Shown here: positions 7,344 to 16,613 of the stretch, piece by piece
How positions within the stretch are numbered: the stretch's first letter is position 1
Layout of the letters: every line of letters starts with the position of its first letter
From: JBDREC01 sp043820105 [NCBI: Pseudomonadota bacterium]
Lineage (GTDB): Bacteria; Bdellovibrionota_F; JAHFAK01
DNA length: 39,712 nt
NCBI GenBank assembly: GCA_043820105.1
Contig: JBDREC010000083.1
Span: 1 to 39,712, forward strand
Direction: 5' to 3'
Program-made: the position numbers and the translations under genes
Notes under the pieces: generated by a model
Databases searched by the model: none
What the model was told of the DNA's origin: nothing
What the model saw: only the letters and a program-made list of their open reading frames with translations

Positions 7344-9653
7344 TTAAGCGCATTCAGAATAGCCACAAGATTTGCAAATAACGCAGCCAGATTCATGCTC
7401 AAGTGTTCCACCACAATCTGGACAAGCTCCTCTTATATGAAGTTCAGAATCATCAAATAAAAAATTCATCTCAACTTCTGATTCGCCCTTATTTTCCTTG
7501 GCATAAGATTCAAGAGCATAACCAATTGCATCAGCGCAAGAAGATATTCGTGTTCCTGTATCCCAGCATTGTTGGTGGCAAGAGATCCCCTTTAGTTGCT
7601 TGATAATGGTCTCAACTGGAGATCCTGCTCTTAATGAATGTGATATTAAACGAGAAATTGCTTCAGATTGGCTAGCAGCGCAACCACCAGCTTTACCCAT
7701 TTGGCAGAAAAGTTCAAAGGTTCTTCCTTCTGAATCTTTATTTATAGTAACATATAAATTACCGCAACCTGTTTTAACCTTTCTTGTTAAACCATAAGTA
7801 ACAGGTGGTCTTGGTTTAGCTTCACCTTGTGGAGTTGGAGAAACAAGGCCATCTGCCCTGTCCTTGCCCGAATGCCCAACATTTAAAACTTGCTCATCTC
7901 TAGAGCCATCTCTATAAACTGTAACACCCTTGCATTTAAGATTATAAGCCATCATGTAAACTTCTTTTACATCTATCTTTGTTGCTTTATTTGAAAAGTT
8001 TACAGTTTTTGAAACAGCATTATCTGTATACCTTTGAAATGCTGCCTGCATCTTAACATGCCACTCTGGTGCAATGTCATGGCTTGTTACAAAAATTCGT
8101 CTAATTTCAGGAGGAACTTCTTCACAATTTTGAACAGAACCAGATTCTGCTATTTTCTTAATCAATTCTTCAGTATAAAAACCCTTTTCAGTAGCGATTT
8201 CTTCAAAATAAGAATATGTTTCAGGAAGCTTATCTTTATCTAAAACATTTCTATAATAAGAAAGTGCAAACAAAGGTTCAATGCCAGAAGAGCAATTTGC
8301 GATAATGCTGATAGTACCTGTTGGAGCAATGGTAGTTCTTGTAGCGTTTCTCATATAAGAAGAACCATTGTTTTTATATTTACTTTTATGGATATTTGAA
8401 AAAGATCCTCTAACTTTTGAAAGAGCAATTGAAGTTTCCTGAGCTGTTTCATTAATAAACTTCATTACTGATTCGCCAGTATGCAGGCCCTCTTCTGAAT
8501 CATAAGGAATTCCAAGCCGAATGAGCATATCCGCAAATCCCATTACCCCAAGACCAATCTTGCGATTAGAGTTAGTCATTTCTTTTATCTCAGGTATAGG
8601 ATAAACATTTATATCAATCACATTATCAAGGAATTTTGTTGCATTGATAACAGTATGGCGAAGTTTATTCCAATCAATTTCAAGTCCTGTTTCTTCTTTG
8701 ACTATCATGTTTGCCAGGTTTATTGATCCAAGATTACAAGATTCATAAGGCAAAAGAGGTTGTTCACCACATGGGTTGGTGCTTTCAATGTCTCCAACGC
8801 CGGGGGTTGAATTATATCTGTTTATTTCATCAATAAAAACGATTCCTGGTTCGCCATTTTTCCAGGCAGACTCAATGATAAGATCAAAAATTTCTTTTGC
8901 TTTAATTTTATCAGTAATTTCTCCTGTTCTCGGATTACGAAGAGCATAATACGTGTCTTTTTTATATGCTGACATAAACTCATCTGTTAAAGCAATGGAT
9001 ATATTAAAGTTATTCAAAACTTCTTGATCATGTTTTGCTTTTATAAATTCAATAATATCTGGATGATGAACACTCAAAATGGCCATGTTCGCGCCACGCC
9101 TTGTTCCACCTTGCTTTATGGCCTCAGTAGCTGCATCAAAAACTGTCATAAAAGAAATCGGTCCAGATGAAACACCCTTTGTAGAGTGAACAATATCATT
9201 TTTGGGCCTAAGTCTTGAAAAGGAGAACCCTGTGCCACCACCAGATTGATGAATTATGGCTGTTTGTTTAACTGCTTGAAAAATCTCTTCAATTGAATCT
9301 CCTACTGGCAAAACAAAACAAGCCGAGAGTTGACCTAATTTTCTTCCAGCATTCATCAATGTTGGTGAGTTTGGAATAAAGTCAAGTTTTCTCATCATAT
9401 GATAAAATAGCTCTTCATCTCTTTGCCTGGCTTCTTCTCCCTCATGTTTTTCAGAAGCCCTGGCTATGGTCTGAGCTACTCTTCTGAACATATCATCAGG
9501 TTTTTCACTTGTCTTACCATACTCGTCTTTTTTAAGATATCTTCTTTCAAGCACTGTAATTGCATTGCTAGAAATTTGCGGAAAACTAATTTCTTTCTCC
9601 ATCTGAACATTTACACTACTTTTCTCCATGCTGTATTCCTCAGAAGTTTGCAT
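7344..9653 (-). CDS. nrdJ: Adenosylcobalamin-dependent ribonucleotide reductase (class II)
   Basis: A 769-residue enzyme that reduces ribonucleotides to deoxyribonucleotides with a B12-generated thiyl radical, independent of oxygen. Visible are SACFVLPVGDS (Cys 112 of the redox-active pair), QSGGGTGFSFSRLRP, the catalytic NPCGEQ (Asn 293, Cys 295, Glu 297), YESCNLGSINLA, and APTGTISIIANCSSGIEP. The C terminus is the TSCPD-type region (KTGCGNLYVTIN, SCADAIGYALE) followed by a four-cysteine zinc ribbon (CPDCGGTLEHESGCVICKSCG), usual for NrdJ. No ATP-cone domain is visible at the N terminus. A GGAGGG site lies 5 bases before the ATG. No cobalamin riboswitch can be recognised upstream. dprA follows directly. 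Confidence 0.95.
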   Translation of the reverse strand: MQTSEEYSMEKSSVNVQMEKEISFPQISSNAITVLERRYLKKDEYGKTSEKPDDMFRRVAQTIARASEKHEGEEARQRDEELFYHMMRKLDFIPNSPTLMNAGRKLGQLSACFVLPVGDSIEEIFQAVKQTAIIHQSGGGTGFSFSRLRPKNDIVHSTKGVSSGPISFMTVFDAATEAIKQGGTRRGANMAILSVHHPDIIEFIKAKHDQEVLNNFNISIALTDEFMSAYKKDTYYALRNPRTGEITDKIKAKEIFDLIIESAWKNGEPGIVFIDEINRYNSTPGVGDIESTNPCGEQPLLPYESCNLGSINLANMIVKEETGLEIDWNKLRHTVINATKFLDNVIDINVYPIPEIKEMTNSNRKIGLGVMGFADMLIRLGIPYDSEEGLHTGESVMKFINETAQETSIALSKVRGSFSNIHKSKYKNNGSSYMRNATRTTIAPTGTISIIANCSSGIEPLFALSYYRNVLDKDKLPETYSYFEEIATEKGFYTEELIKKIAESGSVQNCEEVPPEIRRIFVTSHDIAPEWHVKMQAAFQRYTDNAVSKTVNFSNKATKIDVKEVYMMAYNLKCKGVTVYRDGSRDEQVLNVGHSGKDRADGLVSPTPQGEAKPRPPVTYGLTRKVKTGCGNLYVTINKDSEGRTFELFCQMGKAGGCAASQSEAISRLISHSLRAGSPVETIIKQLKGISCHQQCWDTGTRISSCADAIGYALESYAKENKGESEVEMNFLFDDSELHIRGACPDCGGTLEHESGCVICKSCGYSECA

Positions 9654-9700
9654 TTAATCCCTCCAAAAATTATAATTTTGATTTTTAAGTTGTAAATTAC

Positions 9701-9730
9701 TATATAAGGTAATAATGATTTGTTTTTCAA
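9701..9730 (-). promoter_or_regulatory. Predicted nrdJ promoter with small inverted repeat
   Basis: Minus-strand TTGAAA (9725-9730) and TATATA (9701-9706) are 18 bases apart. The -10 is flanked by ATTAC (9696-9700) and GTAAT (9709-9713), an inverted repeat that could be an operator. It is not a good match to the NrdR-box consensus. Confidence 0.4.
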
Positions 9731-9803
9731 TTAAAAAATTGAATTTAATTACGATTTTTTTTTTATTTGCATTAAAGTCAGTACTAATTCGTGGTAACTA
9801 TTT

Positions 9804-10247
9804 ATGAAAATAGCTTTTGCTAAAAATATTGTTTTTGATGGAAATAAATTATTTAAAGGTCCCTTTGCTTTTTATATCTTTGGTGATTCTTGTTGTAAAC
9901 TACAAGTATCCTTAATGGAAGACCTCAAACATGGTAAATACCTTAATATAGCCAATTCAAGAAATCTACCAAGAGAATCTTTTGACATATTAGTTGTTAC
10001 TGGAATTATCACCGCCAAGTCAGCACTAATCCTAAAAGATATTTATACAAACATGCTTAATCCTAAATATGTTATTAGTGTCGGTTCTTGTGCAAATTCT
10101 GGAGGTTTGTTTAAAAGCTACAATACAATTAATACAATCAATACCATTATCCCTATTGATATCTATGTGCCGGGATGCCCACCAAGAAAAGAAGCTATTG
10201 TTGAGGCTTTAAATAAGTTATCAATAAAAATGAAGGGAAATAAATAA
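9804..10247 (+). CDS. nuoB: NuoB-like [4Fe-4S] subunit
   Basis: A 147-residue protein of the complex I 20-kDa / small hydrogenase subunit family, which carries the terminal N2 iron-sulfur cluster. All four ligands are present as CC at 30-31, GSCAN (Cys 96) and VPGCPPR (Cys 125). The spacings of 65 and 29 residues between them equal those of E. coli NuoB (64-129-158). IVTAKSALILKDIY and NPKYVISVGSCANSGG follow the family. The N terminus is shorter than in E. coli, starting almost at the first cluster loop. It is the first gene of a tight operon with nuoCD (2-base gap) and nuoF-like. No clear Shine-Dalgarno precedes the ATG. The partner complex is uncertain because no membrane subunits are present. 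Confidence 0.85.
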   Translation: MKIAFAKNIVFDGNKLFKGPFAFYIFGDSCCKLQVSLMEDLKHGKYLNIANSRNLPRESFDILVVTGIITAKSALILKDIYTNMLNPKYVISVGSCANSGGLFKSYNTINTINTIIPIDIYVPGCPPRKEAIVEALNKLSIKMKGNK

Positions 10248-10249
10248 AG

Positions 10250-11869
10250 GTGGCCATTTTTGATAAAATTAAGGAGCTTGTCCTTTCTAAAATTGATTCT
10301 GAAGCAATTAGTTTATCTAGCTCTAATTCAAGGGAAATACAAATACAGGCAAAACAAGAAATTTTAATTAAAACATGTGAATTATTAAAAAACTATTTCA
10401 ATTCTTTAGTCCTATATGACATAATTGCCGTTGACAAACTAAAGCTTGGAAATATTAACATAGCATTTTCACAAAGACGTTTTGAAACTATTTATCATTT
10501 ATTTGCAATTGAATCAAACATTAGAATTTTTATAAGAATAGAATTTAATAAAAATGAACAAATTGAAAGCTTATCAAAGATATTCCCTAATTCCCTCTGG
10601 TATGAGTCAGAATTATTTGATTTCTTTGGCATAGAAACTCTTGATAAGAAAAACAACAAACGAATATTTACACATGAGCATTTCAAAGGTTATCCTCATC
10701 TAAAAGACTATGACCTGCATGCTTTCCAGGAATGCATAAATCCAAATTCTGCTTTTTCAATTCAAATGCACTCAGCAAGCAATGCCCAAATAGCGGAAAA
10801 CAACTGCTTTGAAATCGGCTTTAATCATAGGGGGATTGAAAAGATAGCTGAATCATTAGCATATAAAAAAATTCCTTTTCAAATAGAGAGATTAAGCTTT
10901 CTAGCGAGTACCATAAATACAGTTGCCTATGTAAGTTCAATTGAAAAGCTCCTTGAAATTAAGGTTCCAAAAAGAGCACGCCTCATCAGAGTTTTATTAA
11001 TGGAGCTTTCAAGAATTCTATCACATCTTGCATGTCTAATAAATTGCCTGGAAAGTTTAAATTTTAAATCTTCAATTTATGATTTAGTTAATTTACAAAA
11101 AAAAGTAATGACTATTTTTAAAAGCATCTCCTCTTCTAATTATTGTTTTAATTATATTGAGATTGGTGGTTTCTCTGAAGATATAAAAAGTGAATCCCTT
11201 AAAATGATAGCATTATTTATAAAAGATGTTGAAAAAAACAGCAAAACCCTTGATAAATCACTGAAAAACAATCTTTTATTTTCTAAAAGAACCAAGGGAG
11301 TAGGCATTGCAGACAATATTACTTGTTTAAAATATGGAATAACGGGGCCAAATCTCAGAGCTGCTTCAGTCTCATATGATGTTCGCCAAAATGACTCCTA
11401 TTATTATTCAGATGAAATAGATTTTTCAGTAACAACTTCTGAAAATGGAGATGTTTATGACAGAATAATACAAAGAATAGAGGAAATTAGAGCAAGCTTA
11501 AAAATCCTTAAACAAATTTCAGAAAACCTACCAGAAGGACGGATTAAAATTCTAAGCAACATGATCATCCCACCTGATAAATACAAAGTAAAATACAATA
11601 TCGAGGCAATGATTAATCACTTTATGTTAATTACACACAACTTGGAACCCAAGTCACAAGAATTATATTTTCCTATTGAAAATCCAAATGGTGAACTTGG
11701 TTTCTATATTATTAGCGATGGCTCAAGCAAACCATATCGATTAAAAATAAGATCAAGTTCTTTTGCAAACTTTCAATGTTTTACCGATATTTCAAAACAA
11801 TGTTTGCCATCTGATCACGGCCTGGTTTACCACAGTCTGGGAATAGATACATTGGAAATGGACAGGTGA
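10250..11869 (+). CDS. nuoCD: Fused NuoC-NuoD-like subunit
   Basis: A 539-residue fusion. Residues about 1-155 are a NuoC (30-kDa) domain with the signature WYESELFDFFGI (from 117) and HFKGYPHLKDY. The rest is NuoD (49-kDa): HRGIEKIAESLAY (from His 193), ERLSFLASTINTVAYV, EKLLEIKVPKRARLIRVLLMELSRI-SHL, and a C-terminal SLGIDTLEMDR. The nickel-binding CxxC pairs of NiFe hydrogenase large subunits are absent, so it is of quinone/complex I type, not a hydrogenase. The start is GTG, two bases after the nuoB stop, and an AAGGGA site lies inside the nuoB end. Sequence conservation is moderate for NuoD, so it is a divergent member. Confidence 0.85.
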   Translation: MAIFDKIKELVLSKIDSEAISLSSSNSREIQIQAKQEILIKTCELLKNYFNSLVLYDIIAVDKLKLGNINIAFSQRRFETIYHLFAIESNIRIFIRIEFNKNEQIESLSKIFPNSLWYESELFDFFGIETLDKKNNKRIFTHEHFKGYPHLKDYDLHAFQECINPNSAFSIQMHSASNAQIAENNCFEIGFNHRGIEKIAESLAYKKIPFQIERLSFLASTINTVAYVSSIEKLLEIKVPKRARLIRVLLMELSRILSHLACLINCLESLNFKSSIYDLVNLQKKVMTIFKSISSSNYCFNYIEIGGFSEDIKSESLKMIALFIKDVEKNSKTLDKSLKNNLLFSKRTKGVGIADNITCLKYGITGPNLRAASVSYDVRQNDSYYYSDEIDFSVTTSENGDVYDRIIQRIEEIRASLKILKQISENLPEGRIKILSNMIIPPDKYKVKYNIEAMINHFMLITHNLEPKSQELYFPIENPNGELGFYIISDGSSKPYRLKIRSSSFANFQCFTDISKQCLPSDHGLVYHSLGIDTLEMDR

Positions 11870-11873
11870 TTTA

Positions 11874-13073
11874 ATGATTTTAACAGATTTTTCTGATTTA
11901 TATTGTAGTGATAGTGCCTTTATCATTAAACAATATGAAAATGTCTTTGAGGCTATTAATAAGTGTTATCCAAAACAAATAATTGAAATGATATTAAAAT
12001 CAAAGTTATCTGAACGGTCAGGAGCAGGGTTTTTAGAAAGTCGTTTTAGATCACCTAAAATTGATTATCTAATAATCAATGCCAAGAACTGTGAGCCAAG
12101 AGATCTTAGGGATAAGTTGATTAATGAAAAATTAGCTCATCTTTTAATTTCAGGCATAATTATTTTAGCTTATTCATTAAAAGTTAACACTGTTTTTATT
12201 TACGCTGATGACATGACCGGGCTTAGTGGGGCAATTGAATTTGCCTACAAACACAATTATCTTGGAAATAAAATTTTAAAATCGCGCTTTTCTCTAGATA
12301 TCCACCTATATAATGATAAAGCAATATGCATTTCTGAAAAATCTGAAAACAAAGCGTCTAGCCTAAGCAACCTGATATTGAAGCCTGCTTTTTACTTTGA
12401 AAACATTAGAGGAAAATATAAATACCTGGTACACAATAGTGAAACAGTAATTAACTTACCCTGGATTTTGCTAAATTCTCCTCAAAAATATATACAACAA
12501 GGAAATGATAAACAAAAAGGCACAAAACTATTTTCAGTAACTGGATCCGTTAATTCACCTGGGCTTTTTGAAAAACCATATGGATATAAATTAATGGACT
12601 TAATAAATGACGCTGGTGGTTTTTTAGATAACAATGAAATAAAAGGCATTTTAATTGGTGGTGTATGTGGAGGCATAATACTTCCCGGGCAAATCGAAGA
12701 TTTATGCCTTGGCAATGAGGAGCTGAAAAGATTTGATGCAACAATTGGTTCAGGAAATATATTTATTATTTCCAGTAACTATTGTGCGCCTTTTTTACTA
12801 AAGGAAATATTAATATATTATTCACATGAATCTTGTGGAACCTGCACTCCTTGCAGAGAAGGAACAAGATGGGCTCACAACTTGCTTGATAGAATTATCA
12901 AAGGAGAAGCATCATTAGAAGATTTGGATCAATTATTAGAAATATGCGAAAACATCGCAGGAAAAACAATCTGCACTTTTCCTGTAAACCTATATTCAGT
13001 CTGCAAATCAATTATTCAGGCATTTAGGGAAGAATTTATTTATCATATTAGCTATGGGAAGTGTGATTTGTGA
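11874..13073 (+). CDS. nuoF: Divergent NuoF-like subunit with degraded flavin site
   Basis: A 399-residue relative of the 51-kDa NADH-binding subunit. The [4Fe-4S] N3 ligands are intact: SCGTCTPCREGT (Cys 321, 324, 327) and TICTF (Cys 367). The SLBB-like middle (KLFSVTGSVNSPGLFEKPYG) and PGQIEDL region are also recognisable. The flavin/NADH part is not: GRGGAGFP is reduced to RSGAGF (about residue 50), and the usual AYICGEETALL segment is replaced by an unrelated stretch around residues 165-180. It may have lost NADH oxidation and act only as an electron-transfer or structural subunit, which is inference. It starts 4 bases after the nuoCD stop (TGA). It ends the operon and is followed by an octamer array and convergent genes. 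Confidence 0.75.
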   Translation: MILTDFSDLYCSDSAFIIKQYENVFEAINKCYPKQIIEMILKSKLSERSGAGFLESRFRSPKIDYLIINAKNCEPRDLRDKLINEKLAHLLISGIIILAYSLKVNTVFIYADDMTGLSGAIEFAYKHNYLGNKILKSRFSLDIHLYNDKAICISEKSENKASSLSNLILKPAFYFENIRGKYKYLVHNSETVINLPWILLNSPQKYIQQGNDKQKGTKLFSVTGSVNSPGLFEKPYGYKLMDLINDAGGFLDNNEIKGILIGGVCGGIILPGQIEDLCLGNEELKRFDATIGSGNIFIISSNYCAPFLLKEILIYYSHESCGTCTPCREGTRWAHNLLDRIIKGEASLEDLDQLLEICENIAGKTICTFPVNLYSVCKSIIQAFREEFIYHISYGKCDL

Positions 13074-13078
13074 TTAAA

Positions 13079-13126
13079 GGGAACAAGAGCGCAGGGGAAC
13101 AAGGGAACAGGGGAACAAGGGGAGAA
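13079..13126. repeat. Octamer array, word GGGAACAA (6 units)
   Basis: Six 8-base units: GGGAACAA, GAGCGCAG, GGGAACAA, GGGAACAG, GGGAACAA, GGGGAGAA. It fills most of the 69-base gap between the convergent nuoF-like and lipoprotein genes. The same word occurs in five other loci in the window. Confidence 0.8.
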
Positions 13127-13142
13127 AGCAGTTTGTTAAGAT

Positions 13143-15281
13143 TTAGTATATTGTTTTTACATCTTGTAGAGTAGAATAGTCAAAGATTGTGATGGTGCTG
13201 GAGCCTTTGCTTAGTATGTAGAAATAATCGTTATCATCATAGGAATACTCAAAAGCATCAGCTGGCAAATTGCCTACTGAAACAAAGTCAACGCCCTTGT
13301 AAGTGTCAAAAGAAAAATAATCACCTTCAGTGGCTGGACTTAAAACGGAATTTTGAATTGTAAAAATGACTTCCTCATTATCGCTTAAATATGAGGAATT
13401 ACTGGAAGCTCTGCTGGCTTGAACTCCTGATACAGAGCCATAAACTAAAAAGCTTTCATTTGCTTTTATTTCATATTCAATAGCAGCAGCTTCTAAGTCT
13501 TCTAAACTTTGCTCACTGCTTAATTTCAATTGAGTGTCTGATAAAATACTTGTAAGTTCTATATGATAATCTTCATAAAGTGTTTGTTTGATGATTATTA
13601 AATCAATGGCATCGTTTTCAAGTGTTTCTTCTGTATCATCTGAAACATAATATTTGGGAGAAAGAGCAAGTGAAGTAAAGCTAGCGCTTGCATCTGTTAA
13701 AATATAGTATTCAACATTACCAGCATCGTCTTTAACTGTAGAAATAAAGCCTGTCGTTGATTCTGATGACGGCAAAGTAGCTTCAAATATGACAAGCCAT
13801 TCTTCATCTAAAGTAACTCCGTCTTCAGTAATAACGGAGCGCAATACTGGTTCAGAGGTATCACCTGTATCATGAAAAACAACAGCACTTGATTCAGACT
13901 CTTTTCCTCCTGAATTAATGTAAGGATCAATTACAGGATCAACAGTGGAATCTGAAAAATTCAAGGTATCAATAAAATAAAAATTTCCCAAAATATCAGA
14001 ACTTAATAGCATCCTTCTTACACTGGATCCATAATCAGCAAGCCTTTCAACAGCACTTGTAGTTTTTTCTGAGGTCAAAAACATAAAAGAAAGGTTTTCA
14101 GAAAAGTTGTTTGATCTTTCCAAAAGACCGCTATTATAATTAAAAGAGTTCACTGTTTGAGCAGAATAAAAATAAACAATATTATCATCATCATTAAAAG
14201 AAAAATTAGAAACTTTAGATGATAAATCGAGAGTTTCAAGACTAGTCACATCTAAGGTATCATTCGTAATATTATATAAAGACAATGTATGGGAATCAAT
14301 TATACCGTCACCATCTGCATCAGTATCATTAAAATGACTAATAAATAAAAAAGTTTCATTATCTTTTTCATAAATTTTTATTTTAGAGGGCGTTGAACTT
14401 AAATTTAGGGTTTCAGTTAAGGTTTTATTGGCAATTGAAATCTGCTTTATATACGAAGCAGGAGAATCTTGTTCAATTAAATATAAATAATCTCCACTTA
14501 AAATGGAATTAATAATCTTACCATCTGATACGATAGGATAATATGCAGATGTATAAAAATAAAAAGTGTCATCATCGCTGGTTTCATTTAAGCCGCTATT
14601 AATTTTTATGCTTATTTCACTGTTATTGCTTGAATATTCTACATCCTCTTTTATGGTATTTGTTTGTAAAAGCGCAGAGCTTGAGTCAATTTCATACTGA
14701 TAAACAAAATACCCTGAGATATCTTCATTGTACTTAAGCATCCAGAGATTATTCTCAACAGTAGTATAATCAATACTATAAGATTCAATAGATGGATCAG
14801 ATCCCTGACCCTCATCAATAAAAACCGGGGTACTAATTCCGCCTCTTAAATCATCTGAGGCTTTTAAAAATTCATGTGAAAAGCCTGTTCCACTTGAGTA
14901 ATTTGCTCCAATAAAAACAACACCACTTTCAGCTTCGAAATAGGTTGTAACAATCAGCAAAAAGTCATAAGTACCTGAGGAATCTTGGGCAATATTTATG
15001 GATGTTGGTTGGCCTCCAACAAAAAAAGATTGATCATTATCAAGCCTATCATCAAAATCTTCAAAGCTTCCATCCTGAACATCTAACACTGCGACAAAAC
15101 CACTTGATTCATTTGAAATATAGGCAAATTTAGTTTCATTGAATTCAGCAGTTAGGGCCCATGATGAGGGGTGATCTAAATGGATCTCATTACTTGAACT
15201 ACTTGAAGTACAAGATAAAAATACAACCAATATAAAAAGCATGGAAAAACAAATAAATATATTACTTTTTTTAATTTTCAT
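13143..15281 (-). CDS. Large lipoprotein, probable beta-propeller
   Basis: A 712-residue protein starting, in my choice, at the ATG at 15281. An in-frame TTG at 15287 overlapping the upstream stop is the alternative. Neither has a strong ribosome site, and the 2-base gap suggests translational coupling. Lipobox FLSC puts the anchored cysteine at 24, followed by a serine run. The rest is rich in Ser, Asp, Thr and Tyr with many short strands in repeats such as VAVLDVQDGSF and STITIFDYSTLQDVKTIY, typical of surface beta-propeller proteins, and one DADGDGIID calcium-loop motif. The function is unknown. It is the second gene of a pair with another propeller lipoprotein and is likely expressed with it. 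Confidence 0.7.
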   Translation of the reverse strand: MKIKKSNIFICFSMLFILVVFLSCTSSSSSNEIHLDHPSSWALTAEFNETKFAYISNESSGFVAVLDVQDGSFEDFDDRLDNDQSFFVGGQPTSINIAQDSSGTYDFLLIVTTYFEAESGVVFIGANYSSGTGFSHEFLKASDDLRGGISTPVFIDEGQGSDPSIESYSIDYTTVENNLWMLKYNEDISGYFVYQYEIDSSSALLQTNTIKEDVEYSSNNSEISIKINSGLNETSDDDTFYFYTSAYYPIVSDGKIINSILSGDYLYLIEQDSPASYIKQISIANKTLTETLNLSSTPSKIKIYEKDNETFLFISHFNDTDADGDGIIDSHTLSLYNITNDTLDVTSLETLDLSSKVSNFSFNDDDNIVYFYSAQTVNSFNYNSGLLERSNNFSENLSFMFLTSEKTTSAVERLADYGSSVRRMLLSSDILGNFYFIDTLNFSDSTVDPVIDPYINSGGKESESSAVVFHDTGDTSEPVLRSVITEDGVTLDEEWLVIFEATLPSSESTTGFISTVKDDAGNVEYYILTDASASFTSLALSPKYYVSDDTEETLENDAIDLIIIKQTLYEDYHIELTSILSDTQLKLSSEQSLEDLEAAAIEYEIKANESFLVYGSVSGVQASRASSNSSYLSDNEEVIFTIQNSVLSPATEGDYFSFDTYKGVDFVSVGNLPADAFEYSYDDNDYFYILSKGSSTITIFDYSTLQDVKTIY

Positions 15282-15283
15282 TT

Positions 15284-16504
15284 TCAATTTTCTATAGTTT
15301 TAATTACAGTGTTTGTTGTTAAATCAAGTACAGAAATGGTACTGTCTTCAAAATTGCTAACATATAGCAAATTCCCTAATATGGTCATTTCAATTGGATA
15401 ATTTCCAACCTGAATAGTGCCAGTTGTTTCATTTCGATCCAGGTCAATAATTTCAACTTTATTATTACTTGAGGAAAGAACATACAAAGTATCTTCTGCT
15501 TGATTTAAAATCACGGAACCTGGATTGTCTAAACCCAAGGGAATTGAATCTGTTATTACTCCATAAATTCTATCATTATCTATTCCATTGTCAGTGATAA
15601 GAGTTCCATCAATAATGTAAACCATATCACCATCACGAGAAGAAACATAAACCTGATCATTTGAGTCCACGCTAATGCCTCTTAAACCACCACTTTCAGT
15701 TGCATAAGCATTGTCAGTATAAATATACCCTTCAACACTTGCATCCTCAACATCAACCACAAAAATTACATTATAACTTTTAGTAATAACCAGGGCAAAC
15801 TTACCATCTTGGATTAGTGCTGACTTGATGGCCCCACGGCCTGTTGGAACGAGATTAGATGTATTTGTGTTTAAATATACCCCTTTGTAATCATCCCAGT
15901 CTTCATAATCTAATTCTATTAAACTCCAGGATGCAAGGTCAATTAAGGAAAGAGTCCCAGAAGTAATATTTGATGAAAGCAAATATTTATCACCATTAAT
16001 AGTGCTAAGACTAATCCCATATGGATTTTCTCCAACTTCAATTGACCCTTTAGAGCTATTTTCTTCAATCAAATTAAAAGCATCAGAAGCATCAAAGCTC
16101 ACAGAATAACAATCTATAGTATCAGCATTTCTGTTTGCAACATAAAGGTTACCAGCATCATAGAGCATTTGCCCGGAAAATGAGTCTATTTCAATATATT
16201 TATCAGTTAAAAAAGTATACTCGTTAGTTAAAGTATCATACTTGATAATAGAAATCGAACCAGTAGCATGAGACAATTCATAATTTGTATTATTAACCAA
16301 AAGAAAATGATTGGTACCCTTCTCAATTGCAACTATGGAAATCGGGTCATTCAGATAGCCATCAGTATCAGGAAAGCTGATGGATTCACCATCGCAGGAA
16401 GAGAACAAGAGCACAAGGGAACAAGAGAACAGGAGAACAAGGAGAGTATTTAGTATTCGGTATTTGGTATTTGGTTTAATAATTTTCTTTTTTAAATAAA
16501 GCAT
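15284..16504 (-). CDS. YVTN-type beta-propeller lipoprotein with array-built signal peptide
   Basis: A 406-residue lipoprotein (lipobox FSSC, Cys 37; a second FSC at 28). The body has repeats of about 40 residues of the YVTN/NHL-like kind, for example NNKVEIIDLDRNETTGTIQV, GNLLYVSNFEDSTISVLDL and DNIPIEM-like loops, forming a propeller of perhaps seven blades. Such proteins usually sit on the cell surface or in the periplasm and bind ligands or proteins. Remarkably, residues about 9-35, nearly the whole signal peptide, are encoded by a heptamer array and an octamer array read antisense. The stop (TGA) overlaps or abuts the start of the next lipoprotein gene. An AAAGAGAT site precedes the ATG. 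Confidence 0.75.
   Translation of the reverse strand: MLYLKKKIIKPNTKYRILNTLLVLLFSCSLVLLFSSCDGESISFPDTDGYLNDPISIVAIEKGTNHFLLVNNTNYELSHATGSISIIKYDTLTNEYTFLTDKYIEIDSFSGQMLYDAGNLYVANRNADTIDCYSVSFDASDAFNLIEENSSKGSIEVGENPYGISLSTINGDKYLLSSNITSGTLSLIDLASWSLIELDYEDWDDYKGVYLNTNTSNLVPTGRGAIKSALIQDGKFALVITKSYNVIFVVDVEDASVEGYIYTDNAYATESGGLRGISVDSNDQVYVSSRDGDMVYIIDGTLITDNGIDNDRIYGVITDSIPLGLDNPGSVILNQAEDTLYVLSSSNNKVEIIDLDRNETTGTIQVGNYPIEMTILGNLLYVSNFEDSTISVLDLTTNTVIKTIEN
16401..16446. repeat. Octamer array inside a signal-peptide coding region
   Basis: Units GAGAACAA, GAGCACAA, GGGAACAA, GAGAACAG, GAGAACAA and a partial GGAGAG. Read on the minus strand the array encodes the Leu/Val/Phe/Ser/Cys core of the signal peptide (residues 20-35) of the propeller lipoprotein. 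Confidence 0.8.
16445..16479. repeat. Heptamer array, word GGTATTT (5 units)
   Basis: Units AGTATTT, AGTATTC, GGTATTT, GGTATTT, GGTTTAA, directly next to the octamer array and also inside the 5' end of the propeller lipoprotein gene (residues about 9-20). Confidence 0.75.
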
Positions 16505-16613
16505 ATATCTCTTTATACTTGAACTTCAATTATATTAGAATAAGGCGGTTCTTTTCAAAATATGGGTAAAAGTCAATAAAATTTATACTTGCGGCTGACT
16601 GTGTTTTCTTCCA

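Noticed and set aside
9654-9803. Cobalamin riboswitch upstream of the B12-dependent reductase
   Set aside because: The gap is about 150 bases of A/T-rich sequence with no B12-box-like conserved motif.
10250-11869. NiFe hydrogenase large subunit
   Set aside because: The two CxxC nickel-ligand motifs are missing and the NuoC domain is fused in front, so it is a NuoCD type.
13079-13126. Insertion sequence remnant
   Set aside because: There are no terminal inverted repeats, target duplications or transposase fragments; only 8-nt periodicity.
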